NCBI GenBank assembly: GCA_033239125.1
Contig: BSWB01000006.1
Coordinates: 117,660,242 to 117,724,241 of the forward strand
Direction of reading: 5' to 3'
Source of the DNA: Fagopyrum homotropicum
Taxonomy: Eukaryota; Streptophyta; Magnoliopsida; Caryophyllales; Polygonaceae
DNA: 64,000 nt
Position numbers and translations under genes: made by a program
The notes under the pieces: generated by a model
Databases searched by the model: none
What the model was told of the DNA's origin: nothing
The model's input: only the letters and a program-made list of their open reading frames with translations
Part shown: positions 56,282-64,000 of the stretch, one piece after another
Layout: every line of letters starts with the position of its first letter
Numbering within the stretch: the first letter of the stretch is position 1

Positions 56282-57961
56282 TGTTCGCTCCAAAAGGTGT
56301 GTGCGCAAATAAAATTTAAATTTATATCCAAGAATAATGCCTAACGATAGCGAACCCGCGGTGAACGGATCAATCGTAGTATGGGCTGATATTCCGGAGT
56401 TGATCTCAAGGAATCGGTGAGAACAAAGCAGTAAAAGCAATCTAGCTTGTATAGCAAGCAAAGTAATGATCAATATAATGAATATAGATGTAAGAATATT
56501 TGGGAATGCGGATTCTAAAGATCCAAGTATCTGATTGTGTCGTTCAATTCAAGATGTCTAAAGATGTGTAACGGACAGAGCTGGATAGCAAAGGTATATG
56601 ATCTAAGGTAGGATATCATACGGTGAAGTTCCAGCACCCTTTTGTCTTACCCAAAGGATTCTACTTAAGGGATGTTGATTCTCGTCAAGAAGAGGTTCTA
56701 AGGATAGGATTATACTCTCAATACCAAAACCAAACCCCAAGGAAGTCAAAAGGAAGCACAAAGGTAAAGGTTATGACACACTCCACATTAATAGAGGGTT
56801 TTGAATCCTCAATTACCTAGAACTCGTGAAGACTTACAACCAAGCAAGGCTATAGGTTAGAAAGTCTTAACAAGGTTAGGATTAAGGCAATCTTTAACTT
56901 TAGGTAAAGGCAAAGGCAAAACATGCAAAACAGAGGAAACCACGCATGGATCTTGGGAAACCATAGGCGTGGTTCCTAAAGAACAGACCGTGGAAAACCT
57001 TCTGCGAGAGTTTCGACTCACAACTCTCAAGGTCCGATCTGTTAAGGCTCAATATATCATCATCAACACCACAACCATCAACCATTCACCCTAGAATCGC
57101 AGGGGGGTTTAGCCAACAATCATCATCATATTCAATTAAAGATTAAAACAAGAAATCAAGAATGACATGACCAAGAAATGCACAAAGAAGAACAATGATG
57201 TCTCAATAATCAATCTTCAAATATCAATAACGAAATCAAACAACAAGTAATCCCAGAATATGTGTTCTTGAAAGACAATAACCAAGAACCTAAGAAATTC
57301 TCAAAAAATCTCCAATCTCCAAGTCGTGACCCAGAAAGCTCTTCAATCTCCTTCGATGATGAAGCAATAGAATCTAGAATGTGGAATAATCCTCTGTATC
57401 CAAGTGAATCCAAGTGTGTAGTGTATATGCCGCGCGTCCTCAAAAATGTAGTCGCCGACCTTCTTTTATAGAATAAAATTAGGTCTAAAGGCTTCCTCCT
57501 TTCATTGCTAACGTGGCAATAACGGAACGGTCTTTTCCGAAGAAAACCACGGGTGACGTCATCAAAACCACAGCCGTGGTTTGTCCCGTGATGACTCTCG
57601 ACCTTCCTTTCCACGTGTGAAAATCAAAGAATTACCAAAACCCCGGCCGTGGAAGTTCCTTTTTGGGCCGTGGTTCAAGTTTTTCGATGCTTTGCTCCTT
57701 TGCTTCACTTCATACTCCTTCCTATGATTCTTCAATGCTCCCTAATGAACTCCACATCGTCCAATACTCTGTAATTGCTCCTTTTCCACTCCAATTCAGC
57801 GCCAATTCACCTAAAACTACAATAAAGCTTGTGTTGATATCGATTCTAAGATAATATGTGAATATGCTCAATAAATGCTATGAAAATATATCCATGTACT
57901 CAAAGTAAGGGGGAAAACTACCTATATGCATATCTAAACTACGTCATATTTCATGCTATCA
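56282..57961 (-). mobile_element. 5' LTR of Athila element A3 (1,680 bp)
   Basis: It begins TGTTCGCTCC and ends CATGCTATCA, followed by the TSD ACCAA (57962-57966). It carries the same two motif clusters as its partner (about 56938-56995 and 57545-57675), including CCCCGGCCGTGG and GGGCCGTGG. Confidence 0.95.
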
Positions 57962-58572
57962 ACCAAGTTTGGACTTTATGAGTGGTTGGTTATGCCTTTT
58001 GGTTTGACTAACGCTCCTAGTACTTTTATGAGGTTAATGAATCATGTCTTATGTGATTATTCTAGAAAGTTCGTAATTGTCTACTTTGACGACATCCTCA
58101 TCTATAGAAAATCCTTTGAGGAGCATGAAGAACACTTAAGGGGAGTACTTGGAACTCTTAGGTCTGAATTTGTATATGCTAGTATTAAGAAATGTGAGTT
58201 TAGTACTAATCAAGTTGTTTTCCTTGGATTTGTAGTATGCACAAGAGTTTTTGAAGTGGACAAGGAGAAGATCAAAGCCATCCAAGAATGGCCTACGCCT
58301 ACCACCGTTGGACATGTGTGATCTTTCCATGGATTGGCAACGTTCTATTGGCGCTTTGTGAAGGATTTTAGTACCGTCGCAGGCCCTCTCACACATCTCA
58401 CGAAGAAGCAAGTACAATTTGAGTGGGAAGAAGTGCAAGAGAAAGCATTCATGGAGCTAAAGAGGCAACTATCAAACGCACCTCTTCTTGCACTTCTGAA
58501 TTTCACAAGCCATTCGAAGTGGAATGTGATGCTTCAGGTATTGGAATTGGAGGAGTACTCATGCAAGAAGGT
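57962..58572 (+). pseudogene. Gypsy RT second half and RNase H start
   Basis: It continues from 47830: FGLYEWLVMPFGLTNAPSTF, the catalytic VIVYFDDILIYRKS (YFDD box), KKCEFSTNQVVFLGFVV, EWPTPTTVGHV with a TGA, then LATFYWRFVKDFSTVAGPLT and QEKAFMELKRQLSNAPLLAL. A one-base shift follows, before the RNase H start. The reading is cut at 58572 by the solo LTR, and its continuation (after MQEG) is at 60320. Confidence 0.88.
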
Positions 58573-60314
58573 TGATAGCATGTCTTATAGTATATATTTT
58601 GGGATTGATTTAGACGTTTTATATTCATAAATTTGCATGTATGGATGTATATTCTGCGATTATATTGTTGTTTTGTCTAACTTTGCGGGAATCGAGGTCT
58701 ACACCTAGTTTCGTTGTAACTGTAGGGAAAATAGCATGTTTTGGACCAAAATGAAGCTAAGGAAGTTAAGGAGTCATTGGAGCTACGTTATGGAGCTTTG
58801 AGAAGATCTCAGGAAGTATTGAAATGATTAAGAGGATTGATCTTGGATCAGATTCGAGATGATTTACATTCAGTTGCGATTCACCTCGGTCATCTACAGT
58901 ACCATCTCGACCGAGGTGATCTTGAGGAGCGTCCCGACCGAGGCGAACACCCAGTCGTTGATGAGATCTTTATTTTTGGCTGAGATCTTCTATTTTTGGA
59001 AGGAGAATATCTTATATTTTTGGCTGGATTTCTGGAAGGAAAATATTGTATTTGGCTGATTTATTTTGAGAGATATGGATATATTTTCTAGGAAATTATC
59101 TTTTTAAGATATTATTATCTTTGGAAGATAATTCTCCTATATAAATGGTTGATTTTCTACAATTTAGTCATCCAGCAATTGGCAGATCAACCATTCTCTG
59201 AAGTTTGAAGGAAGTTTGAAGGAAGGTTGAAGTTGAAGGAAGGAAGGAATCATAGTTGGAGTTGGTTTATGAAGGAGTTTGTAAGATCTTCTTAGATTGT
59301 TTTTGGTTTGTTGTCTTTTCTGATTGTGATTTGAGGAACGTTGATTTGTTGTTTGATTCATTCAGTTATTGAGACCTTTGTCTTAAGGTTTTCTTGTTTG
59401 AATATTGATTCCTTTCTTATAAATTTGATTATTGTTATCATGATGATTGTTGTCTAAGTTTCTTATGCGATTCTAGGGTGATTGGTTGAAAGTTGTGGGA
59501 AAGACAATGATAGAATGATCTTAATCCCAACAGGACCCTGAAAGCTCGAGTCTTTACCTTAACTGTAGAACACCTCAGTCAGTCATTGAACATCTCGGCC
59601 GGGATGGAATATTACTGAACGAGGTGAACCTTTCCTGAACCCTACCTGAGTTAAGAGTTTCTGTTTGCCAAATCCTATTCTTATTATACCTTTCCTAGTT
59701 CAATGCAAGCCTAGGATGAGACTTACCCGGTGATTCCTTTGCTTGTTTACCCAAGATCATGAGTGTAGGTAATAAAGGTTTATCCTTTATTGGGGTTTGA
59801 GTGTGCCTTCATCCCATCTTTGTGAGTTAGCCTGAGACTTACGCGGTAAAGGTTGATTCTATTTCCTTGGGTGGTGTGTTGGTTTGAGATTATAGTTCCT
59901 TTCCTTAGTACCTTGAGACTTACCCGGTAATAGGAGCTTTGGTTGGGGATAGTGAGTAGTGAGACTTACCCGGTGATCTATTCCCACCTTAGAAACACCT
60001 TCCCTTTGCAAACCTCAGCTTTGTCCGCGTTATGCTTTGAGATCTTGAATCGGAATCACAACTAGACGCTTTAATCTCTAGAATCCGTATTCCCTTTATC
60101 TGACTTTATATCATCTTTGCTTGCTTTAATTTGTGGTCATTAACATATTTGACAACCTGATTTCCGTGACTTGTTTCACCATAGTCCTTGTGATCGACCC
60201 TTGGAATTCTTGCTTTTATTACAATTGATCCGTACACTGTGGGTTCGCATATTGTTCAAGCATACTTCTTGGGTTATAAATATTAAAGCTTGCACACACC
60301 TTTTGGAGCGAACA
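58573..60314 (+). mobile_element. Athila solo LTR (1,742 bp), TSD AAGGT
   Basis: It begins TGATAGCATG and ends GGAGCGAACA, the reverse complement of the A0/A1/A3 LTR ends, so this copy is plus-oriented. TSD AAGGT is at 58568-58572 and 60315-60319. The Gypsy frame resumes across it. Motif clusters lie at 58876-58945 (CACCTCGGTC, 10 nt, CATCTCGACCGAGGTG) and about 59568-59640. The conserved GATCCGTACACTGTGGGTTC is at about 60227-60246. There are no internal genes. Confidence 0.93.
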
Positions 60315-60319
60315 AAGGT

Positions 60320-61942
60320 AAGCCTTTTGCGTACTTTAGTGAGAAATGTAAGGGACCATGCTTGAATTATTCAACATATGATAAGGAATTATATGTTTTA
60401 TTTCGAGTTTTTAAGACATGGCAATATTAGCTTTGACCTAATGAATTCATCCTTAGAACTGATCATGAGTCTTTGAAGAACTTTTGAAGTCAAGATAAAT
60501 TGGATAGGAGACATGGAAGATGGATGGAGTTCATAGAGACTTTTCCTTATATTATCATATACAAGAAAGGAAAAGATAACGTTGTAGCAGATGCCCTTTC
60601 TATAAGGTATACTTTAATCACCACCATGGATTCCAAGGTCCTAGTATTCCATTATATCAAAGAGCTATATAAGGATGATATTGATTTCGACGATATTTAC
60701 ATCCAGTGTAAATCTCGGCCTACTACCAAGAATCTCGGCCGAGATTTGGACCGAGATTTTCCCCAATCGAGAGGTAAGTATTATCTTTTTGAAGCAATTT
60801 TGTTCCATGAGGATAAAGTTTGTATTCCTAGATGTTCTCTGATATTATTATTAGTTGAGGAGGCTCATATGGGAGAATTAATGGGACATTTTGGAAGAGA
60901 TAAGAGTTATCATATGCTTCATTCACATTTCTTTTGGCCTCATATGCTTAAAGATGTGCTTAAATATGTTGAACATTTGAGTAAGAGGTGCATTGTGTGT
61001 TTGAAGGCGAAGTCAAGATCGAAACCCACGGTTTATATACTCCTTTACCTATTCCTACTTCACCATGGCTTGATATTAGTATGGATTTTGTTGTAGGTTT
61101 ACTAAGGACTTAGAAGGGGAAAAACTCCATCTTTATGGTTGTTGACCGCTTTTCTAAGATCGCTCACTTTATTGTCATAAAAATGAGAATGCTTAAAATG
61201 TGGCTAACTTGTTCTTTAGGGAGGTTGTTAGGTTGCATGGAGTGCCGTGGGCCATTGTAAGTGATAGAGATGTCAAGTTCCTTAGTTTCTTTTGGAAGAC
61301 TCTTTGGGGAAAGTTAGGTACCAAATTGTTGTTTTCAACTTTTAGTCATCCTCAAACGGATGGTCAAACGGACGTAACTAACAGGACTTTGACTACTATC
61401 TTAAGAACTGTTTTAAAGGTTTGAATGCTCGGGAAGACGTTTTGTAGAATTTTCTTATAATCGTACCTTGCATTCATCTACTAATCTAACGCCTTTTGAG
61501 TGTGTCTATGGAGTGAAACATTTGACTCCTTTTGATCTTATAATGTTGCCTTTAGATGAGCGAGTAGATTTCATTGCAAGAAAACAGGTAGAGTTCATTA
61601 AGGAATTGCATGAGAAAACACGCATAAGGCTGGAGCAAAACGGGAAAACAGTCGCTTCAAAGGCAAATCGGAATCGCAAGGAGATGTTGTTCGAACCCGG
61701 ATATCTAGTTTGGTTGCATCTAAGGAAAGGGCGATTTCCGTAGAAGAGGAAGTCTAAGTTTTCTCCAAGAGGAGATGGACCATTTAGAGTAAGCGTAAAG
61801 TTGGTGACAATGCTTATGTCTTGGAGCTTCTAGCTGAGTATGGTGTAAGTCCTATCTTCAATGTGGGTGATTTGAGTCCTTTCAAGTTTAGGGATGAGCA
61901 TGTGAATGATTCGAGGATGAATCCTTCTCAAGAAGGGGGGTA
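60320..61942 (+). pseudogene. Gypsy RNase H tail and integrase
   Basis: It begins KPFAYFSEKCKGPCLNYSTY, then KGKDNVVADALSIRY. A motif cluster (60713-60765) translates as SRPTTKNLGRDLDRDF between RNase H and integrase. The HHCC site is HMGELMGHFGRDKSYHMLHS and CIVCLKAK. Core residues are SMDFVVG (Asp) and AIVSDRDVKFLSFFW (Asp). The third acidic position, normally Glu in DGQTEV, reads Asp (DGQTDVTNRTL), which would impair catalysis. A LTPFECVYGV block and the C-terminal SPRGDGPFRV and GVSPIFNVGDLSPFKFRD follow with stops and shifts. The region ends in a polypurine tract (agaagggggg, 61931-61940). Confidence 0.85.
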
Positions 61943-63022
61943 TGATGAGGGATCATCTCCAACACTACCTTAAGGACCAATCACTAGATCAAGGGCTAAA
62001 GCATTGCAAGACAATCCAGCTACACCTTCTCCAAATTCCATCATAAAAGGAGCAATCACAAGGTCAAGAGCAAAGGCCATTTAAGATGAAGTTACAAGCA
62101 TACTAATAACATATACATTCAAAGAGTCCTTACTCGCTCTTAGGAACCCTTTGGTGACATTATTGACTGTTATAGAAGAGTCAAGCCATGACCAAGAAGA
62201 GCCAAAAAGCAAGAAGGTGGCTAGGATTAAGAAAGAAGTCTTAGAGAAGAAATCTCGGCCGAGATATTTGTCCGAGATTTGTTCTCTGACACACGTTTGA
62301 AGATCCGGTCAAAGATCTTTTATATTTGGCACTTATCTTTTATATTCCTTACCTTAGAAGCTCCTAAATATTCTTTAAGGTAGTTGTTAGTTTTTGATTC
62401 TATCTTTTGATTATTTTATAGCTTTCCTAGAATATCTTCTAAAAGATATATTTCTTAGTTTACATAGAAGATCTCCCTTATAAATAGTCTTAGAGTGGGA
62501 GATTATTAGGGAGATTGAATTTGATATTATTCCACATATTGTGTGAACTTGTAGCTTCGCTTATGAAGTTTCTATTTTATTCATTCCTATTCAATCTAAA
62601 AGAGACCTTTATTGAATCGTTGTGAAGTCCTTGTTAGATTGTGCTTGTGTGATAATCTTTTTGAAGGTTGGTGCTCCTGGTTAATAATAGTCCCTCCTTG
62701 TGCTTGTCTTACTTAGAAGGCTTGTGTAAGGTTAAAGAAGTGAGGGTATTGGTAAGTTCTTCGTTAAGGGGTTTTGACACATCATTGGTCAAGGTTCTTT
62801 GTGGGGATATCTTGGTTCATATCTTCCTATACTTACCATTTTTCATTCCAGTATTAATCTTCTTATCTTTCCATATCATTCATCATTCCTCATTTTGAGT
62901 TTCCAGAAATCTCGATTTGTTTATACTGAAATCTCGCCCGAGATTTCCATTATCCACCTAAGATTTACTTCTGTCGAGGACTTTTAATCTAGATCAAGAA
63001 CTGCGGCTTCAACCCCACATCA
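61943..63022 (+). mobile_element. 3' LTR of Gypsy element (1,080 bp)
   Basis: The start TGATGAGGGATCATC lies directly after the purine tract and ends ...CCCCACATCA, so TGATG/CATCA form the short terminal inverted repeat. A reading with GPITRSRAKALQD and GAITRSRAKAI runs into this LTR, so pol ends inside U3. Motif clusters lie at 62250-62284 and about 62905-62968. The next five bases are CTATG, and a matching left TSD was not found because the 5' LTR start is lost. Confidence 0.82.
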
Positions 63023-63682
63023 CTATGCTTGTACCTTATTCACCACTCCCACTTCCTTAACTCATTTTAACTTTTTTGTCATACTACTGATTTTGTGCAT
63101 GCCTTATGCAATGTCATCAGCTCTTTTGAACTATCTTGCTATAATCAGGCCAAAGACTCTCCACCATGAATAGAAGCTATGACAAAAGAACTTCAAGCTC
63201 TCGAGCTTACTGATTCTTGGGAAATTTGTCCCCCACCTCCTAGCAAGACTGTCATTGTTTCTAAATAGGTTTATGAACTCAAGCACCGTCCAGATGGTTC
63301 AATTGAGCGTCACAAGGCTTGTTTGGTGGCTAAAGGATACAATCAAGTCACAAACAAAGATTATAATCACACGTTCTCTCCAGTGGCTAAATTATCTACC
63401 ATTTGCGTTATTTTGGCCTTAGCAAGTGCTAGAAGTTGGCCTCTCTATCAATTCAACATTAACAATGCTTTTCTCCATGGCTCTTTGGATGAAGAAGTGT
63501 TCATGTTGCCACCTCCGGGGTACACTAAGGCTCCACCTAGATATATATGTTTGTCGACTAAGGAAATCTTTGTATGGCCATAAGCAAGTCAGTCGTCAGT
63601 GGAACATTGAACTCACCAGTCTTCTCACTCTGCTTCATTATAGTCAATCTCATCAAGATTATTCCTTGATCATCAAGCATTC
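63023..63682 (+). pseudogene. Copia RT relic, interrupted by a LINE
   Basis: With stops, it reads a VHALCNVISSFE-like start, then SIERHKACLVAKGYNQVTNK, TFSPVAKLSTICVILALASA, FNINNAFLHGSLDEEVFMLP and IKHS. Frame changes occur near 63545. It is closely related to the RT at 22206-23278 and 2186-3253. The left end is set by the Gypsy insertion and the right end by the LINE tail. Confidence 0.85.
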
Positions 63683-64000
63683 TTTTTTTTTTGAAAGTTT
63701 AATTGTATTAGATAGAAGAGAATGTACAAGAGAGTTCATGAACATGTTCAAGATCAAAAACAGGATGAGGAGGGATTATTGAAAGTGAATTCCTAGGATT
63801 CTAGCTTCAGCAAGGTCATGCAAGGATCTGCCCTTCCAGTGGTGAGCAAGGTGCATCTTGGTGTTGCTAATGACCATCCTTGCACACTCCACCGCTCTAG
63901 TGAATGTCTTGTTGTACACAATGTTGTTTCTAGCCTTCCATACAAAATATATGAATGCAGTTATAGAAGCAATTCTGGCGCTTTCCAGTAGGTTATGTTT
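63683..64000 (-). mobile_element. LINE 3' end (continues beyond window)
   Basis: T10 at 63683-63692 is the poly(A) tail of a minus-strand LINE. The minus reading gives WKARNNIVYNKTFTRAVECA and ISNTKMHLAHHWKGRSLHDL, the usual segment after the zf-RVT domain, followed by stops. It shares the T10-GAAAG edge with the LINE at 1735. Confidence 0.78.

Noticed and set aside
1..64000. tRNA or rRNA genes
   Set aside because: The only tRNA-like words are primer-binding sites next to LTRs. No cloverleaf gene or rRNA segment was seen.

Overview
This window is repeat-rich plant nuclear DNA, probably from a eudicot. The evidence is two copies of a BAHD acyltransferase gene (HCT-like, with a DFGWGRP motif), plant-type Copia and Gypsy LTR retrotransposons, LINE zf-RVT domains, a Helitron and a CACTA end. 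I saw no bacterial or organellar genes. I identified no complete functional host gene. Almost everything is nested or broken transposable elements (TEs), and most insertion borders can be read to the base from 5-bp target-site duplications (TSDs).

Layout. 1-288 is the intact 3' end of HCT copy A. 289-1734 is its 3' flank with an 831-bp insertion. 1735-7282 holds a LINE 3' end and a minus-strand Copia pol relic split by a 2.9-kb solo LTR. 7283-7984 is an unclassified GC- and purine-rich block. 7985-14162 contains two truncated Athila-like Gypsy elements. 14163-18396 is AT-rich and non-coding with one foldback MITE. 18397-39522 is HCT copy B, exon 2 only, broken by a stop, a frameshift and a 20-kb nest. 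That nest is a Copia element (19122-39369), with an unclassified gene-fragment-bearing insertion in its RNase H, and inside that a nearly complete minus-strand Athila element, called A2 (24541-37721, TSD CGCCC). 39523-43202 holds the copy B flank, a LINE fragment, a 407-bp Helitron and a CACTA terminus. 43203-63022 is a plus-strand chromovirus-like Gypsy element. It is interrupted by a second Athila element, A3 (47831-57961, TSD ACCAA), and by an Athila solo LTR (58573-60314, TSD AAGGT). 63023-64000 is a Copia RT relic interrupted by another LINE.

How the parts relate. A2 still spans gag-PR-RT-RH-INT plus the ORF-1-like reading frame, but carries several stops and frameshifts. A1 (9257-14162) and A3 share a layout without RT, RNase H or the integrase core, so they look like a non-autonomous Athila lineage that depends on relatives such as A2.

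The most unusual signal is a set of short, mostly palindromic motif clusters spread through every Athila element and through the Gypsy element. The Athila clusters occupy matching places: twice in each LTR, near ORF-1, upstream of ORF-1, and in the PR-RT linker. The word differs by element (CCACGGCCGTGG in A2/A3; CTCGGTCGAG in A1 and the solo LTR; AATCTCGGCCGAGATT in the Gypsy element; a G-rich 12-mer in 7283-7984), while neighbouring sites tend to start about 20-22 nt apart. I know of no named feature that explains this. All protein-family assignments come from reading motifs by eye; no database search was run.
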